NCBI GenBank assembly: GCA_004558525.1
Contig: SFCQ01000012.1
Coordinates: 1 to 51,173, forward strand
Length of the DNA: 51,173 nt
Direction: 5' to 3'
DNA from: Clostridiales bacterium
GTDB lineage: Bacteria; Bacillota; Clostridia; Christensenellales; CAG-138
Shown here one piece after another: positions 7,784-16,295 of the stretch (position 1 is the stretch's first letter; every line of letters starts with the position of its first letter). Under the pieces are notes generated by a model that was given only the letters and a program-made list of their open reading frames with translations, was not told the origin of the DNA and ran no database searches. The translations under genes were made by a program, and so were the position numbers.

Positions 7784-8793
7784 TGGAAAGAACAAAGCTC
7801 CTGATCCTGCGCCTTACGGATCGTTGTAACCTTGCATGCAAATATTGCTATGCCGGCAGCGGCAGCGGGATGGACATGCCCCTTGATACGGCGATCAAGG
7901 CCATCGGCCTGTTCGCACGGCCGGGGGATAAGCTGAAAATACAGTTCACGGGCGGCGAGCCGCTCCTCTGTCTCGGGCGGATGAAGGATATATTCCGGTA
8001 TGGGAAGCAGGAAGGCATTCAGATGGCCTTTTCACTGCAGACCAACGGCACCCTTCTCAGCCGGGAAGCCTGCGCTGTCCTGAAGGAGATGCGCTGCGCT
8101 GTGGGCGTGAGCCTTGATGGTATCGGTGCGGCGAACAGCCTTAGGATCTATCCGGATGGTTCGCCGGCGTTTGAGGATGTGCTTACAGGCGTCCGCATGC
8201 TTGCGGCATTCGGAATGCACTGCAACCTGAACGCGGTGGTCAGCCGGGCGAACCAGGCGCATCTCCATGAGCTGGTGGAGCTTGCGGCGTATCTTCCCAA
8301 TGTGCGGGGAGTGGGGCTTGACATGTTCCGCCCCATCGGGCGCGGGGCGGGAGGCGAATATACCCCGGATACGGCGACGCTCGGGGATGATATCATGCGG
8401 ATGCTCGCACGGCGGGCAGAACTTCATGCCCTTGGTGTGAACGTGCGCGTCAAGGAGCTTGAAAAAGTGCGGGCGATGGTGCAGAACGGTGTGCGGGAAA
8501 CCTGCTATTGCTATGCGGAGACGGGCTTTTCCGCAGCGGTTGACCCACGGGGGGATGTTTATCCCTGCTCCTCTTTTGTGGGCATGGAAGGCATGCGCCT
8601 TGGAAATGTGGAAACGGGGGTTCGTTTTGCGCCCGCGGCGCCCGCCATGTGCGAAGTTTGCAAGGGATGCGAGGATGCGCCGCTCTGCCGGGGCGGGTGC
8701 CCGGCCGGGCGTGCCGCTTCGGGCGGGCGCAATGAAGCGGACTGCATCATGCACCGAACGATTATTGAATATGGGAGGAAGGAATATGCTTAA
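7780..8793 (+). CDS. Radical SAM/SPASM-like enzyme inside the chelatase gene cluster
   Basis: A 337-residue radical SAM protein. The cluster motif is C16-x3-C20-x2-C23 in CNLACKYC, followed by the SAM-binding FTGGEPLL near residue 60. The C-terminal third holds a Cys-rich SPASM/twitch-type region (ETCYCYAE, VYPCSSFVG, CEVCKGCEDAPLCRGGCPAG) that should bind one or two further iron-sulphur clusters. In overall shape it resembles the heme-modifying NirJ/AhbC/AhbD group and peptide-modifying SPASM enzymes. The neighbours are chelatase subunits and no small peptide gene is seen, so a tetrapyrrole substrate is the more likely inference. The start overlaps the D-subunit stop (ATGATGG) and the stop overlaps the CobN start. 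The precise reaction is unknown. Confidence 0.85.
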   Translation: MMERTKLLILRLTDRCNLACKYCYAGSGSGMDMPLDTAIKAIGLFARPGDKLKIQFTGGEPLLCLGRMKDIFRYGKQEGIQMAFSLQTNGTLLSREACAVLKEMRCAVGVSLDGIGAANSLRIYPDGSPAFEDVLTGVRMLAAFGMHCNLNAVVSRANQAHLHELVELAAYLPNVRGVGLDMFRPIGRGAGGEYTPDTATLGDDIMRMLARRAELHALGVNVRVKELEKVRAMVQNGVRETCYCYAETGFSAAVDPRGDVYPCSSFVGMEGMRLGNVETGVRFAPAAPAMCEVCKGCEDAPLCRGGCPAGRAASGGRNEADCIMHRTIIEYGRKEYA

Positions 8794-11700
8794 GCTCTTG
8801 TGCCTGATCGATACGGATGACCGTAATTATTATTTTCGCCGTGCGCTGAAGCGGCTTGCGGAGGAATACCCGGGTGAGATCAGCGGAGAATGCTATTCGC
8901 CTATGGAAGCCCGGATGAACAAAGGCGTTCAGGCGGCGATCATGAAAGCGGCGGATGCCTGCGATTTCGCCGTGGTGTATTTCCATGGGGGCTGTGCGAA
9001 CCTGCCGGACTTCCACAAATTCTGGGAGCGGGTGACAGGCCGCGCCCCCTGCTTTATCGTTTCCAGCCTGCCGGAGGAGATGGAAGAACTTCTGTCCACG
9101 GCGGGCGTTTCGCCGGAGGAATACCGCGCGCTGAACGATTATTTCTCCCGTGCTTCGGAAGAGAATTGCTACAACATGCTGCGCGCCATCGCCTATAACC
9201 GTTTCCACGTGGGGGACGCTCCCGCGCCGTATGAAGAGGTGCCTTATTCCGGCCTGTTTGTGGGAGGAAAGGTGCTCGGCACGGCGGAAGAACAGGCGTA
9301 CATGGAAGAAGCCAAAGCGACGGACAAACCCGTAATCGCCGTGCTTGTCCAACGCGGCTATGTGGAGAGCGGAAACACAAAGGGGCTGGAAGCTCTTATA
9401 AATGAACTGGAAAAGCAGGGCGCATTTGTTCTGCCTGTGTTTTCGGCGCTTTCCCCGGATGTGGAAAACGGGGAGCATGGCGTGCGGTATGCTTTGGAAC
9501 CATACTTCTGCCCGGAGGGAAAGCGGATCATCGACTGTATCGTTGCCACCACCATGTTTTCTCTGACCCGGTTTGCTTACCGGGGTGACGGCGGGGATGA
9601 ATTCCGCACGAGCATTTTTGAAAAGTGGGATGTGCCTGTCCTGAAGGCCATGACCACCCGCCTCACGGCGGAGCAGTTCGCGGAAAAGACCCAGGGCGTG
9701 GATTCCATGTCCCTTGTTTCCAATGTGTATCAGCCGGAAATGGACGGCCAGATCATCACTGTGCCGTATGCTCTGTCGGAAACAAGCGAATATGAAGGGC
9801 TTGACCGGCGCATGTGGACGCCCATCCCGGACAGGATCGAACACCTTGCAAAGCTCGCCTTGAACTACGCGGCGCTTTCCCGCAAGAAGAACAGCGAAAA
9901 GAAAGTGGCAATCCTGTTCCACAATCAGCCGGGCAATCACAACATCGGCCGGGGTGCGGGGCTTGATACCTTTGCGTCGGTGCACAAGGCCCTTTCCCGG
10001 ATGAAAGAGGAAGGGTACACCCTTGAGACCGTATACGAAAACGGGCAGGAGCTTGCCGATACCCTCGTTGGGGCTCTCACAAACGATACCCGCTGGATCT
10101 CTTCCGAGGAGGCGGTGCAGCGTTCGGCGGATCTTGTGCCGCTTGCACGCATGAAAGAATGGTTCGATGGGCTCCCGAGGAAAACCACGGATAATTTGCT
10201 TGATTACTGGGGGGAATTCCCCGGCGCCGTGATGGTGGAGGATGGAAAACTGCTCATCCCCGGCATTGTGAACGGCAATGTGTTCATTGGGCTGCAGCCC
10301 TCCAGGGCCTTCGATCAGCAGGCGGAGCGCCTTTACCATGACCCGGTGTTCCCGCCGCCTTACAGTTATATTGCTTATTACCGTTGGCTGGAGGAGACCT
10401 TTCAGGCGGATGCGATCCTCCATGTGGGCACCCATGGCTCCGTGGAATGGCTCCCGGGCAAGGAAGTGGGCTTGTCCTGCGCCTGTTACCCCAACATCTG
10501 TGTGGATCATATGCCGCATTTTTATATTTATCATATGGGCATCGTGGGCGAAGGAATTCAGGCGAAACGCCGCACCGCTGCGGGCATTCTCGAACACCTT
10601 CCCCCGTCCATGGACGACGCGGGCGTGTATGACAAGCTTGCGGATGTGGAGGGCGCGCTGAAGGAATACCAGGCGGCAAAGCAGGCCCGCATCGGGCAGA
10701 CGGCGGTTCTGCAAAAACGCATCCTTGACCTTGCGGAGGCGGCCGACCTGCTCAAAGACCTCCGCATGAGCCGGGAGGCTTTTGAAGCCGCGCCGGAAGC
10801 GTGCATCGATAAAATCCATGTCTGGATGGAAGAGCTGAAAAACTCCGCCGTGACGGACGGGCTTCATATCTTCGGGGAGCCGCCGGAGAAGGGGAAGCTG
10901 TATGAGAATATGCTGAGGATGCTCCTTCGCATCAAAAACGGAGATGTCCCTGCGCTCAACGATGCCGTGCTCATCGCCATGGGCTATGATGCGGATCACA
11001 TCAAGGACCACCCCACGGAAACGGTGAACGGCCGCACAGCCTCCGTTATTTTTGATGAAGCGGTGGAGACGGCAAAGACGCTTGTGCACAGCCTTGCAGA
11101 AGTAGACTATGATGAAGCCTGCATCGATGCGCTTCTCGCGGATTCCGGCCTGCCTGCCGACCGCATGCCCCTGAAAGAGGCGCTTGCCTTCCTCTGCAAC
11201 ACGGCCTGCCCACGCGTGGATGCAACTGTGGATGAGATGGAAAACCTGCTCCACGGGCTTGCGGGCGGCTTCATCGAACCGGGGCTTGGCGGGAACCCCA
11301 CCCGGGGCAATGTGGCGCTTCTACCTTCCGGCCGAAACTTCTACGCGGGCGATCCTGCGGAGATCCCTTCGCGCGGCGCCTGGGAGATCGGGCAGAAGCT
11401 TGCAGACCGGGCCATTGAGCATTACATGGGCGAACGGGGGGAATACCCGGAGAGCATCGCCATGGTGATCTGGGCGGGAAACGTGATCAAAAGCTCCGGA
11501 GAGGATTTCGGCGAGATATTCTCCCTCATGGGTGTGCGCCCCGTATATCTTGGCAACAGCTCCAAAGTGCTCGGCGTGGAGGCGATCCCCATAGAGGAGC
11601 TTGGACGTCCCCGCATCGATGTGACGCTGCGCATCTCGGGCCTGTTTCGGGATATGTACCCGAACCTCATCGAGCTTATGGATGCGGCGGTGGCCTGCGC

Positions 11701-12538
11701 GGCGGCACAGGATGAGAGCGAGGAACAGAACTACATCAAAAAGCACATCAACGAGGATATGTGCAAACTGCTGGATGAGGGGCTCGACGCAAATGAGGCG
11801 CTGGATCAGGCATATCTCCGCGTATTCGGCTGCGCCGCAGGCGGTTACGGGGCAGGTGTGAACCGCGTGATCGGCAACAAGAACTGGACGGATTTCCACG
11901 ACCTTGCAAAGGTATATGAAACCTGGAGCGGCAATGCCTACGGACGGGGCTTCCATGGCGAGGGCATGCAGAAGATGTTCAAGCGGCGCCTTGTGAGCGT
12001 GGGCATGACCATTAAGAACGAGACCACCATCGAAACGGATATGCTCTCGAGCGACGACTATTTCTCCTATCACGGCGGCCTCGTGGCCTGCGTTCGTTCC
12101 AATTCCGGGAAAGCGCCCATCGCTTTAACGGGCCATACGGACGACCCGGAGCGGCCGCTTGTGCGGGATGCCGCAAAAGAAACGGCGCGCATCATGCGCT
12201 CCCGGGTGTTGAACCCAAAATGGCTCGAAGGCTTGAAACGCCATGGATTCAAGGGGGCGCAGGAAATCTCGAAGGCCATCGATTCCTTCTTTGGGTGGGA
12301 TGCCAGCGCTGAAGTCGCCGAGGACTGGATGTATGAAAACATCGCGCGGGATTTCCTGTTTGACAAAGAAACCCGGGAATGGATCGAAGAAGTGAACGCC
12401 GGGGTGATCTATGATGTGGCCGGGAAGCTTCTTGAGGCGAATAAGCGCGGCATGTGGAACGCCAAAGCGGAAACGCTCAGCCAGCTCCAGAGCATATTTC
12501 TGAACACGGAGGGCTTGCTGGAGGAAGGAAAACGATGA
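8786..12538 (+). CDS. cobN: CobN/BchH-family large chelatase subunit
   Basis: A 1250-residue protein, typical of CobN (about 1250-1300). I chose ATG 8786, which has GGGAGGA seven bases ahead and overlaps the radical SAM stop; longer in-frame starts would bury it in that gene. Family motifs are intact: HVGTHGSVEWLPGKEVGLS near residue 546 and FIEPGLGGNPTRGNVALLP near 828, plus the C-terminal YGAGVNRVIG region. CobN binds the tetrapyrrole and receives the metal with help from the I and D subunits encoded just upstream. In the aerobic pathway its substrate is hydrogenobyrinate diamide, but every other synthesis gene here is anaerobic and a CbiK is present. Alternatives are a second cobaltochelatase, a chelatase for another tetrapyrrole, or a HmuS-like enzyme that removes metal. 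Confidence 0.92.
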   Translation: MLKLLCLIDTDDRNYYFRRALKRLAEEYPGEISGECYSPMEARMNKGVQAAIMKAADACDFAVVYFHGGCANLPDFHKFWERVTGRAPCFIVSSLPEEMEELLSTAGVSPEEYRALNDYFSRASEENCYNMLRAIAYNRFHVGDAPAPYEEVPYSGLFVGGKVLGTAEEQAYMEEAKATDKPVIAVLVQRGYVESGNTKGLEALINELEKQGAFVLPVFSALSPDVENGEHGVRYALEPYFCPEGKRIIDCIVATTMFSLTRFAYRGDGGDEFRTSIFEKWDVPVLKAMTTRLTAEQFAEKTQGVDSMSLVSNVYQPEMDGQIITVPYALSETSEYEGLDRRMWTPIPDRIEHLAKLALNYAALSRKKNSEKKVAILFHNQPGNHNIGRGAGLDTFASVHKALSRMKEEGYTLETVYENGQELADTLVGALTNDTRWISSEEAVQRSADLVPLARMKEWFDGLPRKTTDNLLDYWGEFPGAVMVEDGKLLIPGIVNGNVFIGLQPSRAFDQQAERLYHDPVFPPPYSYIAYYRWLEETFQADAILHVGTHGSVEWLPGKEVGLSCACYPNICVDHMPHFYIYHMGIVGEGIQAKRRTAAGILEHLPPSMDDAGVYDKLADVEGALKEYQAAKQARIGQTAVLQKRILDLAEAADLLKDLRMSREAFEAAPEACIDKIHVWMEELKNSAVTDGLHIFGEPPEKGKLYENMLRMLLRIKNGDVPALNDAVLIAMGYDADHIKDHPTETVNGRTASVIFDEAVETAKTLVHSLAEVDYDEACIDALLADSGLPADRMPLKEALAFLCNTACPRVDATVDEMENLLHGLAGGFIEPGLGGNPTRGNVALLPSGRNFYAGDPAEIPSRGAWEIGQKLADRAIEHYMGERGEYPESIAMVIWAGNVIKSSGEDFGEIFSLMGVRPVYLGNSSKVLGVEAIPIEELGRPRIDVTLRISGLFRDMYPNLIELMDAAVACAAAQDESEEQNYIKKHINEDMCKLLDEGLDANEALDQAYLRVFGCAAGGYGAGVNRVIGNKNWTDFHDLAKVYETWSGNAYGRGFHGEGMQKMFKRRLVSVGMTIKNETTIETDMLSSDDYFSYHGGLVACVRSNSGKAPIALTGHTDDPERPLVRDAAKETARIMRSRVLNPKWLEGLKRHGFKGAQEISKAIDSFFGWDASAEVAEDWMYENIARDFLFDKETREWIEEVNAGVIYDVAGKLLEANKRGMWNAKAETLSQLQSIFLNTEGLLEEGKR

Positions 12539-13383
12539 TTGAGATTAAAAATGTCACAAAAACTTACCCGGGGCAGAAAACCCCCGCTTTGAGCGGGCTG
12601 AGCCTGACCATCGGCTCCGGGGAATTCTTCGGGCTTCTTGGACCCAACGGCGCAGGCAAGACGACGACGATCAAACTCCTTGCGACGCTGCTGATTCCCG
12701 ACGAAGGGGAGATCATTATCGACGGGGAAAAGCTGACCCGAAACAGCCTCCCGGTGAAACGCAAACTCTCCATGGTGACGCAGGAGTATTCCCTTCGCGG
12801 CAATATGACGCCGGGGGAGATGATGGAGCTTCATGGCAGGCTGTACCAGCTCCCGAAAAAGGTCATAAAAGAGCGTTCGGAAGAGCTGCTTGCCTTCTGC
12901 GGCCTGGGAGAGCACAGGAAAAAGATCTGCCGCCAGCTTTCCGGCGGCATGAAGCGTAAGCTCATGTTGGCCCGGGGGCTTCTGACTGCGCCGGAGATCC
13001 TCATCCTGGACGAGCCCACGGTGGGGCTTGATCCCTTTGCCCGGCGGCAGATGTGGGACCTTTTGAAGCAGCTCAACGAAAAAGGCATGACGATCCTGCT
13101 CACCACCCATTACATTGATGAGGCACAGTATCTCTGCCGCCGCATCGCGCTGATCGACAGGGGAAAGACCGACCGCATCGCAAGCCCTGCGGAGCTCATA
13201 CAGGAGATCGGCGCCACTGCCGTGGATGAGTTTGACGGCAGCCATACGAAAAGCAGTTTCTTCACGGAGAAGGAAGCAGCGCTGCACTTTGCGGAGGGGC
13301 TGAAAAACGAGTTTGTGATTCGCAGCACCACGCTGGAGGACGTTTTTGTCACGCGCATCGGCAGAAAATTGGAGGGGAAATAA
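12535..13383 (+). CDS. ABC-2 type exporter ATP-binding protein (DrrA/CcmA-like)
   Basis: A 282-residue ATPase starting at ATG 12535, which overlaps the CobN stop as ATGA. It carries Walker A GPNGAGKT, the signature LSGGMKRKLMLA, Walker B ILILDEPTVGLDP, and an H-switch in TTHYIDEAQ. The C-terminal portion after residue 215 is the short extension usual for exporters of the DrrA type. The next gene is its membrane partner, separated by one base. Such two-gene systems usually export lipids, drugs or peptides. The location between cobN and cbiK is unusual and suggests cargo linked to tetrapyrrole or metal metabolism, but the sequence alone does not identify it. Confidence 0.9.
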   Translation: MIEIKNVTKTYPGQKTPALSGLSLTIGSGEFFGLLGPNGAGKTTTIKLLATLLIPDEGEIIIDGEKLTRNSLPVKRKLSMVTQEYSLRGNMTPGEMMELHGRLYQLPKKVIKERSEELLAFCGLGEHRKKICRQLSGGMKRKLMLARGLLTAPEILILDEPTVGLDPFARRQMWDLLKQLNEKGMTILLTTHYIDEAQYLCRRIALIDRGKTDRIASPAELIQEIGATAVDEFDGSHTKSSFFTEKEAALHFAEGLKNEFVIRSTTLEDVFVTRIGRKLEGK

Positions 13384-13384
13384 C

Positions 13385-14122
13385 ATGGGCGTTGTCACCG
13401 CAATCTGGGAAAAATGGGTGGAATTCAAATTTGAGTGGAAGAAGATCACCGCAGCCGCCCTCGTGAGCCCCGTCCTGTACATGATCGCGCTCGGCTGGGG
13501 CCTTGGTTCCATGACGAGCGTTACGGACAGGCCTTATATCGATTTTCTTGTGCCGGGCCTGATTGCCATGTGCACCATGAACAACAGCTTTTCCGCCGTG
13601 GCAACGGCGCTCAATGTGCAGCGCACGTTCGAGCATTCCTTTGAGCAGATCATCATCTCGCCTACGCCGCTGACCCAGTATGTGCTGGGCCAATCCATCG
13701 GCGGGGCGCTCAGGGGCATATACAGCGGCCTGCTGGTGCTTCTTATTTCTCTGCCCTTTGGCATCGGTATCCGGGTCACGCCCGCGTTCTTCCTCATTAT
13801 GTTTCTGAACGGGATGGCCTTTGGCGCGTTGGGCGTACTCGCGGCGGTACTTGCCAACACCCATTCGGATGTGAGCAGGTTTTCGACCTTCGTCATCACG
13901 CCCATGACGTTCCTCTGCAACACATTGTTCCCGCTTGATAAAATACCCGGCGTGATCCAGACGGTCATACGCTTTCTGCCTCTCACGCATGCAAGCGGGC
14001 AGCTCCGCAGCATCTCCTACGGCAACCCGGCATCGTTTTTCAGCATAGCTGTGCTTGCGGCATATGCGGCGCTGTTCATAGGGCTTTCCGTATACTTCAT
14101 CAAGAAACGCAAGAATTTTTAA
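13385..14122 (+). CDS. ABC-2 type exporter permease
   Basis: A 245-residue membrane protein. ATG 13385 was preferred because GGAGGGG stands just upstream and because it starts one base after the ATPase gene. Six hydrophobic segments are visible. The ABC-2 features are the short N-terminal amphipathic stretch, the central FLVPGLIAMCTMNNSFSAV segment, and the late TPMTFLCNTLFPLDKIPG segment. The length is typical of DrrB/NodJ-like permeases. It forms the channel of an exporter with the preceding ATPase. The substrate is unknown. The operon location implies expression when cobalamin is scarce. Confidence 0.9.
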   Translation: MGVVTAIWEKWVEFKFEWKKITAAALVSPVLYMIALGWGLGSMTSVTDRPYIDFLVPGLIAMCTMNNSFSAVATALNVQRTFEHSFEQIIISPTPLTQYVLGQSIGGALRGIYSGLLVLLISLPFGIGIRVTPAFFLIMFLNGMAFGALGVLAAVLANTHSDVSRFSTFVITPMTFLCNTLFPLDKIPGVIQTVIRFLPLTHASGQLRSISYGNPASFFSIAVLAAYAALFIGLSVYFIKKRKNF

Positions 14123-14137
14123 GGGGAGGACAGATGA

Positions 14138-14926
14138 ATGAAAAATGATATACCTGCGGCGATCCTCGTGGTGAGCTTCGGCACGACGCATCCCGATACG
14201 CTTGAACGCTGCATCGCGGCGACGGAGCAGGCCATTGCAGCACGGTTTCCGGAGCACCCCGTTTACCGGGCGTTCACAAGCAGCATGGTGATCCGCCGCC
14301 TGAAAGAAAAACGCGGCATTGCGGTGGACACCGTGAAGGAAGCGCTCGCTCGCATCGCGGAGGACGGTTTTACCCGCGTGGCGGTACAGCCCACGCTGAT
14401 CCTTTCCGGCATCGAGTATGAAAAAATACAAAGAAACCTTGCAGATACGCCCAACATGCGGGTCGCGCTTGGCAGGCCGCTCATCGGGAAAACGGAGGAC
14501 TGCGCGGAAATCGCCGCTGTCCTCATGCAGGAAAATCCTCTTGCGCCGGATGAGACGCTCATGCTTATGGGGCATGGCACGGAACATGCGGCAAACGATG
14601 TTTACCACGCCATGCAGGCGGAGTTTGACCGCGAAGGTTACAGGGCTTTTATCGGCACGGTGGAGGGCACCCCCTCCTTTGCGGATTCCGTGGCGCGGCT
14701 GACCGCTTCCGGCGCTTCCCGGGCCAGGCTCCTCCCGTTGATGTTCGTGGCGGGTGATCACGCGAAAAATGACATGGCGGGAGCCGGTGAAGACAGCCTC
14801 ATCTCCCTTGTGAACCGGGCGGGCATCGAAGCGGAGCCTGTTCTCCGCGGGCTTGGCGAGAGCAAAACGATACAAAGCCTTTATGCTGCCCGGGTGGAAG
14901 AAGCGCTTGGGGAGGTTATGGCATGA
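14138..14926 (+). CDS. cbiK: Sirohydrochlorin cobaltochelatase CbiK
   Basis: A 262-residue class II chelatase that inserts Co2+ into sirohydrochlorin, the entry step of the anaerobic cobalamin route; no ATP is needed. The opening AAILVVSFGTTHPDTLER is characteristic. The two metal-binding histidines fall where expected: His146 in GHGTEH and His208 in AGDHAKND, matching His145 and His207 that I recall for Salmonella CbiK. The length is that of CbiK rather than the half-size CbiX. GGGGAGGA precedes the start. It overlaps cbiA by four bases. Its presence makes the CobN-type chelatase upstream apparently redundant for cobalt insertion. Confidence 0.95.
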   Translation: MKNDIPAAILVVSFGTTHPDTLERCIAATEQAIAARFPEHPVYRAFTSSMVIRRLKEKRGIAVDTVKEALARIAEDGFTRVAVQPTLILSGIEYEKIQRNLADTPNMRVALGRPLIGKTEDCAEIAAVLMQENPLAPDETLMLMGHGTEHAANDVYHAMQAEFDREGYRAFIGTVEGTPSFADSVARLTASGASRARLLPLMFVAGDHAKNDMAGAGEDSLISLVNRAGIEAEPVLRGLGESKTIQSLYAARVEEALGEVMA

Positions 14927-16293
14927 AATTGGTCACGGCACAAGTCCCCCGAATCCTGTTCGCCGGGGTATCCAGCGGCTGCGGGAAGACCACCGTCACC
15001 TGTGCTGTGCTGCAGGCCCTTGTGAACCGGGGCCTTCGCCTCCACTCCTTTAAATGCGGGCCGGATTACATCGACCCAATGTTCCATGAGCGGGCGATCG
15101 GGGCGAAGGGTTCGAACCTTGACCTGTTTTTCTATGATGATAATACGGTGCGCTGCCTCCTGGCGGAGAACGCGCTCGGCACGGACGTTTCCATCCTCGA
15201 GGGGGTGATGGGGTACTATGATGGCCGCGGCGTCAAGACCATGGAGAAGAGCACTTATGAGATCGCAAAGGAAACGGATACGCCGGCTGTGCTCATCGTA
15301 AACGGCAAGGGGATGTCCTTCTCCGTTACGGCAGTGATCCGGGGATTCCTTTCCATGGTGGCGGACAGCTGCATCCGGGGCGTGATCCTCAACAATGTGA
15401 GCGCTCCCACCTATGCGCTTTTGAAAGAAGCGATCCTGGAGCAGTTCGGCGGCATGGTGAAGCCGCTGGGCTTCCTGCCGCCTATGAAGGACTGCGCCTT
15501 TGAAAGCCGGCATTTGGGCCTTGTAACGGCGGGGGAGATCGCAGATGTCCGGGAGAAGCTCCAACGCCTCGCAGCGCAGGCGGAGCAGAGCATTGACCTT
15601 GATGGGCTCCTCGCCCTTGCGCGGGAAAGCGCCCCGCTTCGCTATGCGTCCATCCCCGTGCGCAGGTTTGAAACGCCGGTACGCATCGCCGTGGCCATGG
15701 ACAAGGCCTTTTGCTTCTATTATCGGGATAATCTTGATCTCCTCAGCAAAATGGGGGCGGAGCTTTGCTTTTTCAGCCCCATTGCGGATGGAGCGCTGCC
15801 TGACTGCGATGGGCTTTACCTGGGGGGCGGGTATCCGGAATTGTACCTTGCGCAGCTTTCGGACAACACCTCCATGAAAAACTCCATACGTAGTGCGCTT
15901 TTATGCGGCATGCCCTGCATTGCGGAGTGCGGAGGATTCATGTACCTGACGGAGGGCATTGAAGGACACCCCATGGTGGGGCTGCTCCCCGGCACATGCA
16001 AAAACCAGGGCAGGCTCACGCGCTTTGGGTATGTGACGCTCACTGCCAAGGCGGATAACCTGCTCTGCCACGCAGGGGAGCGCATCTGTGCCCATGAGTT
16101 TCACCATTATGACGCGGAGAATACGGGGGATGGCTTCACGGCAGAGAAGAAGCCCGGCGTATCCTGGGACTGCGCCTTCTCCACGGAACGGCTTTATGCG
16201 GGGTATCCCCATTTGCCGTTTTATGCCAACCTCCGTTTTGCGGAGAATTTCTATGCGGCGGCACTCGCTTACAAAAGAGAAAGAGAGGGTTAA
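14923..16293 (+). CDS. cbiA: Cobyrinate a,c-diamide synthase CbiA
   Basis: A 456-residue amidotransferase that makes cobyrinic acid a,c-diamide from glutamine and ATP. The N-terminal synthetase domain has the P-loop GVSSGCGKTT (about 13-22) and the CGPDYIDPMFH and LEGVMGYYDG segments typical of CbiA. The C-terminal class I glutaminase-like domain has its nucleophile Cys near residue 335 in AECGGFMYL and an HEFHHY segment near the end. The length is normal. The start overlaps the cbiK stop as ATGA, and cbiF begins two bases after its stop. It works on the cobalt-containing ring after ring contraction and methylation by the genes that follow. Confidence 0.96.
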   Translation: MKLVTAQVPRILFAGVSSGCGKTTVTCAVLQALVNRGLRLHSFKCGPDYIDPMFHERAIGAKGSNLDLFFYDDNTVRCLLAENALGTDVSILEGVMGYYDGRGVKTMEKSTYEIAKETDTPAVLIVNGKGMSFSVTAVIRGFLSMVADSCIRGVILNNVSAPTYALLKEAILEQFGGMVKPLGFLPPMKDCAFESRHLGLVTAGEIADVREKLQRLAAQAEQSIDLDGLLALARESAPLRYASIPVRRFETPVRIAVAMDKAFCFYYRDNLDLLSKMGAELCFFSPIADGALPDCDGLYLGGGYPELYLAQLSDNTSMKNSIRSALLCGMPCIAECGGFMYLTEGIEGHPMVGLLPGTCKNQGRLTRFGYVTLTAKADNLLCHAGERICAHEFHHYDAENTGDGFTAEKKPGVSWDCAFSTERLYAGYPHLPFYANLRFAENFYAAALAYKREREG

Positions 16294-16295
16294 AC

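Noticed and set aside
5984..7795. 603-codon minus-strand frame
   Set aside because: Antisense of the bchD-like gene; His/Leu/Arg-rich composition typical of a shadow frame.
8762..11254. 830-codon minus-strand frame
   Set aside because: It is a shadow of cobN caused by high GC at third positions; no Shine-Dalgarno, motif or sensible hydropathy.
13349..14875. 508-codon minus-strand frame
   Set aside because: Antisense of the exporter permease and cbiK, both of which have clear family motifs.
14138..14926. CbiX instead of CbiK
   Set aside because: Length of 262 residues and two metal histidines at CbiK positions fit CbiK; short CbiX is about half as long.
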